A stretch of 22,366 nucleotides of DNA. Origin: a virus. The position numbers and the translations under genes are program-made. Numbering within the stretch: position 1 is the stretch's first letter; the number at the start of each line of letters is the position of its first letter. Positions 13,768 to 19,874 of the stretch are shown here, in pieces. The notes under the pieces were generated by a model, which was given only the letters and a program-made list of their open reading frames with translations, had not been told where the DNA came from and did no database searches. The stretch is taken from positions 1-22,366 of IMG/VR virus record IMGVR_UViG_3300022745_000149; one strand, 5' to 3'.

Positions 13768-14234
13768 AACCAACTCGGTAAATACTGCTCGTCGGTGATA
13801 GTGATATTCAGACAATTCAACGCCGCGAACTCGTCTACCGCCTCTATAGTCGGTAGATAACTCTTGTCATAGTCGTGCCCTGAGAATGTCCCGCCTCGTT
13901 TGAGTTTGGGCCACCATTCACGCATCCATCTTCCTCCGCATTGTCCCGTATGGGCATAGGCGTCAATGTAGATAGCGTCAAAGTATTCGTCGGGAAAACG
14001 AACGACTGCTGATTCAAGTGGTTCGCGGATAATTTCAGATCGTCCAGAGAACACTTGTAATCGATTCGTACAACGCTGAAACTCGCGTTCGTCATGGTGA
14101 TCGCTCCATCGGTCTATCGAATACAACTTTACGACCGAATCATTTTTAAGAATCGTTTCCGAAAACTCACCAGCAGCAACGCCAAGTTCCGCAACGATGC
14201 CGCTAAAAGTGTTTGCTAGATCGTCTCTAGTCAT
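13752..14234 (-). CDS. Class I SAM-dependent methyltransferase
   Basis: The 160-aa protein has the Methyltransferase_24-like signature: motif I AELGVAAGEFSETIL (15-29) binds SAM, YSIDRW (38-43) supplies the ribose-binding acidic residue (D41), DAIYIDAYAHT (86-96) resembles the motif with the catalytic/metal-site acid, and KRGGTFSGHDYD (112-123) is the typical late motif. It lacks the target-recognition features of DNA methylases (no DPPY/NPPY or PC motif), so it more likely acts on a sugar, small molecule or protein. Its ATG overlaps the end of the HNH gene by 8 nt and there is no clear ribosome binding site. It overlaps the MptE-like gene, suggesting a joint pathway. Confidence 0.82.
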   Translation of the reverse strand: MTRDDLANTFSGIVAELGVAAGEFSETILKNDSVVKLYSIDRWSDHHDEREFQRCTNRLQVFSGRSEIIREPLESAVVRFPDEYFDAIYIDAYAHTGQCGGRWMREWWPKLKRGGTFSGHDYDKSYLPTIEAVDEFAALNCLNITITDEQYLPSWFCVKP

Positions 14235-14991
14235 TTTGACTGTTAAAATACGCTTCGACTTTATCGCGTATTTCTATTGCTCTTTCCGTTCCGTATTTCT
14301 TGGTGAGCCATTCGAACGCATTTCTATTATTCTTGCTTATATTGCACTTCTCGCACATCGGAACCATGTTTTTCTTTACCGTTCCGGGGCATGTAGAATC
14401 AGATAGTGGAATCCAGTGGTCAAAATGTGTTTTTACTAGTAAGCCAAGCGGAACGTCGCATATGCAGCAGTTGTTATTGAAATATTCAATCGCCATCTGC
14501 ATGTCAGATTTTCGCCATGAAGATTTAAATCCCCTTATTCTTGCACGACGATTTATTACGGCGATATATTCCTGATGCTTGTACTTTTCGGGATTTTTGC
14601 TCTTGCTTCTCTCAATTGATGCGTTAACTTTTTCTTTGTTTTCCAGCCTATAACGTTTTCCGTATTCCTTTTTTTCTTCCGCATTCAGCCAATAATACTC
14701 TTTTGCTTTTTTCTTTTTTTGATCTGGATTGCTTGAGTATATAGACTTCTGCTTTTCCAGTACCGATATTTTATTTTTACGATACCATCGATCCTTGATT
14801 TCTTTTACTAGTTCGGAGTTGTTTAATTCCCAAACCCTACGTTTTTCAACTAGTCTTTCCCTGTTAACAATCTCCCATTCTCTTTTTCTTGCAGATTCAC
14901 AAGACTTGCATTCTCTGCGATTTTTTGAAAATTGATCCGAAGTCTTTACTTGATTGCACTTACTGCATTGCTTAGTATGTGATTCAGCCAT
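14227..14991 (-). CDS. HNH endonuclease with N-terminal zinc ribbon
   Basis: The 254-aa protein carries a zinc ribbon (C9, C12, C28, C31), a Lys/Arg/Glu-rich helical linker (about 35-145), and a C-terminal HNH domain: NCCICDVPLG (C175/C178), THFDHWIPL (H189, H192), N208, MCEKCN (C213, C216, N217). Such proteins are often free-standing homing endonucleases in phages. The DNA is visibly more A/T-rich than the neighbouring head and tail genes. ATG 14991 was chosen because AAGGAG lies 8 nt upstream, while the ATG at 14997 is too close. A strong promoter lies 70-100 nt upstream. Alternatives are a packaging-associated HNH (usually next to terminase) or a defence/counter-defence nuclease. Confidence 0.88.
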   Translation of the reverse strand: MAESHTKQCSKCNQVKTSDQFSKNRRECKSCESARKREWEIVNRERLVEKRRVWELNNSELVKEIKDRWYRKNKISVLEKQKSIYSSNPDQKKKKAKEYYWLNAEEKKEYGKRYRLENKEKVNASIERSKSKNPEKYKHQEYIAVINRRARIRGFKSSWRKSDMQMAIEYFNNNCCICDVPLGLLVKTHFDHWIPLSDSTCPGTVKKNMVPMCEKCNISKNNRNAFEWLTKKYGTERAIEIRDKVEAYFNSQND

Positions 14992-15026
14992 GACCATTGC
15001 TCCTTAAAAGCGTGGTTTCGGTTAGG

Positions 15027-15056
15027 GCCGGTTAAGTGTTACAGCACTTGATCGGC
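15027..15056. promoter_or_regulatory. Interrupted palindrome at the predicted transcript start
   Basis: GCCG-gtt-AAGTG-ttacag-CACTT-gat-CGGC is symmetrical with two paired blocks (4 and 5 bp) around equal 3-nt spacers. It begins right where transcripts from the promoter at 15064-15091 should start. It could be an operator or a 5' hairpin that protects the mRNA of the HNH gene. Confidence 0.5.
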
Positions 15057-15063
15057 TCGCTTT

Positions 15064-15091
15064 ATTATACTGCAACTTATCGGAGAATCAA
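15064..15091 (-). promoter_or_regulatory. Strong internal promoter ahead of the HNH gene
   Basis: Minus-strand -35 TTGATT (15091-15086), 16-bp spacer and a perfect -10 TATAAT (15069-15064). The predicted start is near 15057, giving a leader of about 65 nt to ATG 14991. The -35 overlaps the T-run of the preceding hairpin. This is the best sigma70-like promoter I see in the late block. Confidence 0.65.
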
Positions 15092-15118
15092 AACCCGCCT
15101 ACCACCTTTCGATGGTAG
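15090..15118 (-). terminator. Possible weak terminator after the 108-aa gene
   Basis: Minus-strand CTACCA (15118-15113), loop TCGAAAGG, TGGTAG (15104-15099), then GCGGG and four T (15093-15090). A GCG/CGC pair could extend it with a bulge. The spacing of five bases before a short T-run makes it weak. It lies 20 nt after the stop of the 108-aa gene, at the end of the capsid gene group. Confidence 0.4.
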
Positions 15119-15137
15119 ACAGGCGAAAGGAGCAGGA

Positions 15138-15464
15138 TCATCGACCTCGAAGTCGTTCGGTATGGTATTCTCGGAGGGTTTGTTCCTTACCTCCAACAAA
15201 AACCTTTGCGTCATTGTCGTATCGACGAAGATGCTCTTCTTGCAGAGATCGCTTGGTAGGCGCAGGCGTCTTTTCTATGGTTATCGAACCATTCGCCTCG
15301 TAGCGAGCGTTTAGAACCTCACCAGACCTTGCTGATTGACGCTCAATGCTACGAATTTCGTTCATAGCCTTGATTTTGTCTTTCTTGGCATCTGTGTTTC
15401 CACTCGAAACAGCCTCGGCCAATTTCCGGTAAGATTCGTGTGCTTTTTTATATTCTGCTGACAT
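15138..15464 (-). CDS. Small charged head-region protein, unknown
   Basis: The 108-aa protein begins MSAEYKKAHESYRKLAEAVS and is very rich in Lys, Arg and Glu, with helical segments at about 3-50 (to MNEIRSIERQSARSG) and near the end (LQEEHLRRYDND...TLREYHTERLRGR). No family is recognised. ATG 15464 was chosen because AAGGAA lies 8 nt upstream; an open frame reaching 15581 includes antisense-like residues and the capsid stop. It follows the major capsid gene after a strong hairpin. A structural, connector or capsid-accessory role is possible from position only. Confidence 0.75.
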   Translation of the reverse strand: MSAEYKKAHESYRKLAEAVSSGNTDAKKDKIKAMNEIRSIERQSARSGEVLNARYEANGSITIEKTPAPTKRSLQEEHLRRYDNDAKVFVGGKEQTLREYHTERLRGR

Positions 15465-15500
15465 AGTAATTTCCTTAAATTTCAAAGCCTGCTCCACTAT

Positions 15501-15525
15501 GCGGAGGCGGAACGCCCGCCCCCGC
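15501..15525 (-). other. Strong RNA hairpin after the major capsid gene
   Basis: On the minus strand GCGGGGGCGG (15525-15516), loop GCGTT, CCGCCTCCGC (15510-15501): ten pairs with one G-U. It lies 16 nt after the capsid stop. No T-run follows, so it is not a classic terminator; it may protect the 3' end of the capsid message or slow transcription. Confidence 0.7.
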
Positions 15526-15540
15526 ACCGTGAAATCTAAA

Positions 15541-16518
15541 TTAGGACAGAGTAACAAGAGCGCATTTTTGCCACATTCCATAAGCGATACCGCGTGAAGC
15601 AGTTACGCCAAAAAGGTGACGGTTGTTTTTGAACTCTTCTTCCGAACCAGCACCGATAAGTGACGACTGTACGCCAGCCTCTTCGGTTCGGATAATCGCT
15701 GCTGTACCCATTCCTGGGTTTCCGAAGAAGAAGTAAAGCTTGTCGGCTGCGGTGATGCGTGTCGGAACGTATTCAACGCTAATGTTGAATCCACCCCAAG
15801 CAAGAATCGGGTTATTGTTGCCAGAACCAGTGCCAAGGTTGGAAAGACCCAAAGCGTTCTTGATGCCGACATAATGTCCTTGTTTGGTGACAAGAATTGT
15901 CACATCGGTAACGCCTTGGTTGATCGGTTCGCCCTTGTCATCGGTCAGAGTCATCATATAAGCGATGGTCTGAGTGATAATGTCGGCGGCTTCGGTCGTG
16001 GTTAGCGTTGAAGTCGTAGCGACGTTGGCAGCCGGTACTTCGGTAGCGGTCAGATCGTTGGTCTGGTTTGAACCAGATTCGTTGTGATCTGTGTCGAACA
16101 GGTATTGGGAATCGTACGCAAGACCAAGCGTTCCGGCTTCGCCTGCGGTAATCCAATCACCCACCAACTTATTCCAGTGGGTTGCAGTACGAACCGCGAG
16201 GTCTGCAACACGCTGGCGAAGCTGACCCGTCTTATCGCGACGAAGATCAGGAACGGAGATTGCAAGCGTTGCCTCGTAATCGTAGTTAGTTACGGTCAGC
16301 GTGTACTTGTTTAGCGGCTCTTCCGTGCGTCCGCCAACCCACTTACGCATTGCCGGAACTTGACCTAAAAAAGCAAGTTCTTCTACCGCACGAGTTGAAG
16401 GGATAAGAGTTGAAACGCGAGGAGCCCAAATAGACTCGTTTGCCGCTTCCAACCGGGGATAAAAGTCTGCGACAATGTCGCGACTGTCCAAAACTCCAAA
16501 TTGATTGCCTGCTGGCAT
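15541..16518 (-). CDS. Major capsid protein, Mu gpT-like family
   Basis: The 325-aa protein resembles the Mu gpT major head subunit family. The motifs PSTRAVEELAFLGQVPAMRK (about 41-60), WVGGRTEEPLNKYTLTVTNY (about 61-80), EATLAISVPDLRRDKTGQL (about 82-100) and LAYDSQYLFDTDH (about 133-145) follow its 'y.wlg.vp.mreW.g.r...l..y...v.n..yE.tv.v.r.dl..D..g' pattern. It should adopt the HK97 capsid fold. The length is close to gpT (305). AAGGAAA lies upstream of the ATG. It follows protease/scaffold and cement protein genes, and a strong hairpin lies just past its stop. Assembly of the prohead would be followed by cleavage and cement binding. Confidence 0.9.
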   Translation of the reverse strand: MPAGNQFGVLDSRDIVADFYPRLEAANESIWAPRVSTLIPSTRAVEELAFLGQVPAMRKWVGGRTEEPLNKYTLTVTNYDYEATLAISVPDLRRDKTGQLRQRVADLAVRTATHWNKLVGDWITAGEAGTLGLAYDSQYLFDTDHNESGSNQTNDLTATEVPAANVATTSTLTTTEAADIITQTIAYMMTLTDDKGEPINQGVTDVTILVTKQGHYVGIKNALGLSNLGTGSGNNNPILAWGGFNISVEYVPTRITAADKLYFFFGNPGMGTAAIIRTEEAGVQSSLIGAGSEEEFKNNRHLFGVTASRGIAYGMWQKCALVTLS

Positions 16519-16551
16519 AGTTATGTTTCCTTATTATTGATTGTTAGTTAA

Positions 16552-16989
16552 TTAGATCGAACGCTTGTAGGTTGCTTCGAAGTAGACCAGGCATTTATTG
16601 GTGCGGGTCGAATCGTAGCGAACCAGCTTACCGATTGCCGAATTGCTGGTAGATGCGAGCGTGAACGTGTCGTCATCGCTGGCATAGACGGTGTCGCCTA
16701 CGTCATTGATGTTGTCGCCGTTGGTAACGGTAAGCCACACGTAACCGCTTGAACGAACCTTGATGTTCTTCGCTGCGGCTGCGCCTGCGCTGTTATCGCA
16801 ATTCTCGATAGCGAATCCAAGGAAGTTGTCGCCAGCAGCAAGCGGGCGGCCAGTTCCGGTAGAAGATGATTCACCAACAGCTGCGCCGAGATAAATAATA
16901 TCTGATGCAATTGCTGGGATTTCGTTATAATCAGGGCTTCCGCCGTTGTTTTCAAACGCACGGGCCTTATCGACTGCTAAAGTTGCCAT
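16552..16989 (-). CDS. Capsid cement/decoration protein (DUF2190-like)
   Basis: The 145-aa protein matches the capsid cement pattern. A variable N-terminal part is followed by IIYLGAAVGESS, then FLGFAIENCDNSAGAAAAKN (with 'GiA...a..G..v.v...G'), IKVRSSGYVWLTVTNGDNIN, VGDTVYASDDDTFTLAS and IGKLVRYDST. These fit small beta-rich proteins that bind the outside of the capsid and stabilise it against DNA pressure, like lambda gpD in function. It lies between protease/scaffold and major capsid genes, and AGGAG lies 9 nt before the ATG. Confidence 0.86.
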   Translation of the reverse strand: MATLAVDKARAFENNGGSPDYNEIPAIASDIIYLGAAVGESSSTGTGRPLAAGDNFLGFAIENCDNSAGAAAAKNIKVRSSGYVWLTVTNGDNINDVGDTVYASDDDTFTLASTSNSAIGKLVRYDSTRTNKCLVYFEATYKRSI

Positions 16990-17009
16990 TTGTTATTTCT
17001 CCTGTGAGG

Positions 17010-17528
17010 TTATTTCTTGAGGTTTCGGAATTGACCGTTGATCTCAGCGACACGAATCGCAACGTAGCGTTCCTTTGTCGTGAAGCCTTCGGGTTTCTTG
17101 TTTTCCCATTCCCATTCCGCGAGGGCTTTGGGTTCTGATTCTGTCGGCTGCTGGTTCGGGGCTTGCGCCGTGAAACCAATTGCGGCCTGTCCTGTTACTT
17201 CTTTTGGAAGTTTGTTCTTCAGTTCTTCGATTTGCTTACGTGCATAAGCGACGTATTCAACCGATGCCTGAGCGACCGTCGCGTTCTTTTCGAGCATGTC
17301 GATAACAAAACCGTTATCTTCCTTGCCAGGGAAAAGCGCACGCAGATCGTTGACCGACGCAGCCTTTGCATCGACCATCGGAGCATCTGCTGGCGCAGGA
17401 TCTGACGGTGCTGGTTCTGGTGTCGGTTCGGTTTCAGTTTCCATCAGAGCATCAACGTCAGTGCGGAGTGAAGTAACCGCCTGCGTCAACGCTTCGACAG
17501 AAGCTGCCAACTCTTCTAAAGTTGCCAT
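17010..17528 (-). CDS. Nested scaffold protein (Nu3-like internal start)
   Basis: Inside the protease gene and in its frame, AGGAG (17542-17538) lies 9 nt before ATG 17528, starting MATLEELAASVEALTQAV. The product is a 172-aa protein with an N-terminal coiled coil, an acidic Pro-rich linker and a Lys-rich end (AEINGQFRNLKK), as expected of a capsid scaffold. The ribosome binding site is as good as those of separate genes here, and internal initiation is known for lambda Nu3. It would form the prohead core and be degraded by the protease. Confidence 0.75.
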   Translation of the reverse strand: MATLEELAASVEALTQAVTSLRTDVDALMETETEPTPEPAPSDPAPADAPMVDAKAASVNDLRALFPGKEDNGFVIDMLEKNATVAQASVEYVAYARKQIEELKNKLPKEVTGQAAIGFTAQAPNQQPTESEPKALAEWEWENKKPEGFTTKERYVAIRVAEINGQFRNLKK

Positions 17529-18137
17529 GTTGTTAATCTCCTGTTTAATCCCCGCGTTCAGATTCGGGGCTTTGGGGTATTTGCTAAGATCGAAAACATT
17601 AGTGAGCTTCACGGTGTCCGCGATCTTGTCGGCAAAACCGTTTGCTATTGCTTCATCTGCATTCATCCACGTCTCTGCATTCATCCATTGCTGGATCGTT
17701 TCGACGGTTTGACCAGTGCGTTCTGAATAAGTCTGAGCGATGGAAAGACTCATTCGATCCATCATTTCTGCGGCTTGACGCATATCGTTTGATTCGCCCG
17801 ATACAGTCCCGCCCGCGTTGTGGATCATCATGTGTGCGTTCTTTGCGATCTGGATTTCGTCAGCGGCCATCGCGATTACCGAACCAATTGAAGCCGCTAC
17901 ACCATCGATCATGCAGGTAACTTTTGCGGGATGTGCCTTGAGTGCGTTATAGATTGCGATTCCATCGAATACTGAACCGCCTGGCGTATTCATTCGCAGC
18001 GTGATTTGATTGGTATCGATTGCCTGCAACTCTTTGGCGAATGTCGCAGCGGTGATTCCACCTTCTCCGCCGATGACGTTGTAAATCAGGACTTCGGCAT
18101 TATCTGCCTTGTTTTCGATTGAGTACCAGTTAAGCAT
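17010..18137 (-). CDS. ClpP-like prohead protease with fused scaffold domain
   Basis: The 375-aa protein has an S14 ClpP-like domain (about 1-185): NTPGGSVFDGIAIYNAL, the nucleophile region DGVAASIGSVIAMAA (S83), the histidine region MMIHNAGG (H106), and ETWMNADEAIANGFADKI, where E155 aligns with the usual catalytic acid or D161 may serve. From M204 a scaffold-like part follows, with a coiled-coil start (LEELAASVEALTQAVTSLRT), a Pro/Glu linker (about 237-255) and a charged C-terminal region. This is the layout of lambda gpC/Nu3, where the protease processes the prohead and the C-terminal part scaffolds assembly. Its start overlaps the portal end by 8 nt. Confidence 0.92.
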   Translation of the reverse strand: MLNWYSIENKADNAEVLIYNVIGGEGGITAATFAKELQAIDTNQITLRMNTPGGSVFDGIAIYNALKAHPAKVTCMIDGVAASIGSVIAMAADEIQIAKNAHMMIHNAGGTVSGESNDMRQAAEMMDRMSLSIAQTYSERTGQTVETIQQWMNAETWMNADEAIANGFADKIADTVKLTNVFDLSKYPKAPNLNAGIKQEINNMATLEELAASVEALTQAVTSLRTDVDALMETETEPTPEPAPSDPAPADAPMVDAKAASVNDLRALFPGKEDNGFVIDMLEKNATVAQASVEYVAYARKQIEELKNKLPKEVTGQAAIGFTAQAPNQQPTESEPKALAEWEWENKKPEGFTTKERYVAIRVAEINGQFRNLKK

Positions 18138-19626
18138 TTGCGTTATCCTGTTTAGGTTGCGAAGGCATGTTTGCGCCGGGATCGCGAGTCATTGTCGATT
18201 TGATTGGATCAACAACGCCTGATGTATTCTTCTTCCAGTCCTTTAGTTGCGTTGTGATCTGGTCTGCGTTACGGCTTCTCTCTTCCATAACCATCTGCGG
18301 AGACTTCACGCCCATATCAATCTGCAACAGATCGCTTTGAACGTCCGTCACGGGATCGGTGTAATCCCATGCCATTCCGATAAACTTGTGTTTCAGGTAA
18401 TCAGCGGGCAACGCAGAAACGAATCCGCCTGTATTGATCTTGTGCGTGACTGCACGAGCAAAAACAGTGTCGAGCCACTTGCACTCGAAAAACTCCTGCT
18501 TAATCCTGCAAGATCGATAGAAGCCGTTTAGACCAATTCGAGCTGATGCAAAGTTGCACGTTGACAAGTCCTTTGCGATCATCTCTAGCGGCATGTTGAA
18601 TGGGATGCCAACAAGTCGCAGAAGCGTTCGAACGAACTCTGGCGTTTGGGCCATCGGCTGCTTTGCGTCAACCTGAACCGTTTCGTCGGCCTGGCCGACC
18701 CATTTAAGCATTCCATTTTCAAACGTCATCGCCCGCTGTTGGTTGCCCGACGCATCGGTCATCGTCGAAAGCGATTGGCGGGTCTTGGCTGCGCCTGATT
18801 CCTTGAATATCAGACCGAATACTGTAGCCATCCATGCAGCCGTTGAAACACCGTCGATATAACGGTCAAGATGATTGAGCAGATCAAAGATCGTGCTGTA
18901 GCATGTCAAGCCGCGAATCTGGTTCGGGTCGTCGATGTGTGCCAGATGAATAAAGTTTTCAGCAGCTACACGGGTAAACTTTCGCTTACCGTACTCGTCA
19001 GCGTCCAGAATGTGATACGCCATCGGCTGGCCGACGCGGTTAAACTCAATTCCATCAATGATCTGTGTGCCGAACTCGTCGATCTTCCCGTACATTCCAT
19101 CGGGAGTTTTAATCAGATCGCGGGCAATCGTTTGAAGTCGCAACTTTCCAGCTTCAACAATGAAAGCCGTTCCAATGTCACCGTCATAGCGGCTCTTACT
19201 CCACGTCATCCGCTGCAAAGCAGAACCAGTGAACGTGTTGCGAATGTCCGCGTGATCGATCCAGTCGTACCAGTAATCTGTTACTTCGCGATTGAAGTCG
19301 GGCGAAGATGTTTGAGCCTGAAAGCTAAACCCATCTCCAACCACGTTATCAGTTTCAGTATCAACCAACGCACGACCAAACGGGTTGTTCTGATACGTCT
19401 GACGCGCACGATAACACTGCATCTCAGAGTTATGTCGTTCTGATGCGGTCTGGTATTTGTAGCTCGTTTGCTGGCTGAACGCTTCAGTTAAACGAGTAGC
19501 CATGCCGCCGCGCATCTCGTTCTCAATGCGCAACTGCTCGAAATGCGCACGAGCTTCAGCCCTTGAGCTTGCCCATGTAGGGAAATGTCGCTCAATAAAC
19601 TTTTCGTAAAATGGTTTGTCTGCCAA
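18130..19626 (-). CDS. Portal protein, lambda gpB family
   Basis: The 498-aa protein belongs to the lambda-type portal family. The N-terminal part contains ARQTYQNNPFGRALVDTETD and NVVGDGFSFQ (the 'R...rNnp.a...v......vG.G' box), then TWSKSRYDGDIGTAFI, FNRVGQPMAYHILDADEYGK and DDPNQIRGLTCYSTIFDLLN with HLDRYIDGVSTAA (the clip/wing helices), and GIPFNMPLEMIAKDLSTCNF (the 'lgvP.e.l..D.s..NySSaR' box). The tail is helical and ends Gln/Asn-rich. Twelve copies would form the DNA entry vertex and connect terminase to the head. The start is TTG, with AAGG 9 nt upstream, lying 5 nt after the previous stop. Confidence 0.94.
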   Translation of the reverse strand: MADKPFYEKFIERHFPTWASSRAEARAHFEQLRIENEMRGGMATRLTEAFSQQTSYKYQTASERHNSEMQCYRARQTYQNNPFGRALVDTETDNVVGDGFSFQAQTSSPDFNREVTDYWYDWIDHADIRNTFTGSALQRMTWSKSRYDGDIGTAFIVEAGKLRLQTIARDLIKTPDGMYGKIDEFGTQIIDGIEFNRVGQPMAYHILDADEYGKRKFTRVAAENFIHLAHIDDPNQIRGLTCYSTIFDLLNHLDRYIDGVSTAAWMATVFGLIFKESGAAKTRQSLSTMTDASGNQQRAMTFENGMLKWVGQADETVQVDAKQPMAQTPEFVRTLLRLVGIPFNMPLEMIAKDLSTCNFASARIGLNGFYRSCRIKQEFFECKWLDTVFARAVTHKINTGGFVSALPADYLKHKFIGMAWDYTDPVTDVQSDLLQIDMGVKSPQMVMEERSRNADQITTQLKDWKKNTSGVVDPIKSTMTRDPGANMPSQPKQDNANA

Positions 19627-19631
19627 TGCTG

Positions 19632-19874
19632 TTACCTTGGTGAGCCGAAGGACGCAAGACCGATTCCGCCGCCATCTGATGCGTTCACTTGATCTTGCCA
19701 GAACTGAATCTTTGCCGTGATCTCGCTGGCGTTTGCGCGAGTCAGAGTCCGCCCATTCACTGCATGAGATACGCCATACATGCCAACGTCTGCATCAGCC
19801 TTCATCCAAATCTTGAGCATGTGTTCCGGCGTATAGTCGGGGATGTTATTGATGTCTGAGATTGATACAGCCAT
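19632..19874 (-). CDS. Head-tail joining protein, gpW-like
   Basis: The 80-aa protein sits between large terminase and portal, the exact place of lambda gpW. The layout also fits: helix (TPEHMLKIWMKADADV), beta hairpin (GMYGVSHAVNGRTLTR), then helix (NASEITAKIQFWQDQVN) and a Gly-rich tail. Lambda gpW (68 aa) binds below the portal after DNA packaging and permits tail attachment. Its ATG directly follows the terminase stop (TAAATG). Family membership is likely but rests on size, order and pattern. Confidence 0.78.
   Translation of the reverse strand: MAVSISDINNIPDYTPEHMLKIWMKADADVGMYGVSHAVNGRTLTRANASEITAKIQFWQDQVNASDGGGIGLASFGSPR

Noticed and set aside
15465-15581. Longer start for the 108-aa gene
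   Set aside because: It would run through the strong hairpin and into the capsid gene's end; ATG 15464 has a proper AAGGAA site.
17296-17712. 138-aa plus-strand frame opposite the protease/scaffold gene
   Set aside because: Low-complexity Ser/Ala/Gly translation that mirrors the Glu/Pro/Ala coding on the other strand; a shadow of the scaffold region.
18871-19443. 190-aa open frame on the plus strand opposite the portal gene
   Set aside because: It lies wholly antisense to a clearly identified portal gene, has a composition typical of shadow frames and shows no ribosome binding site or recognised motif.
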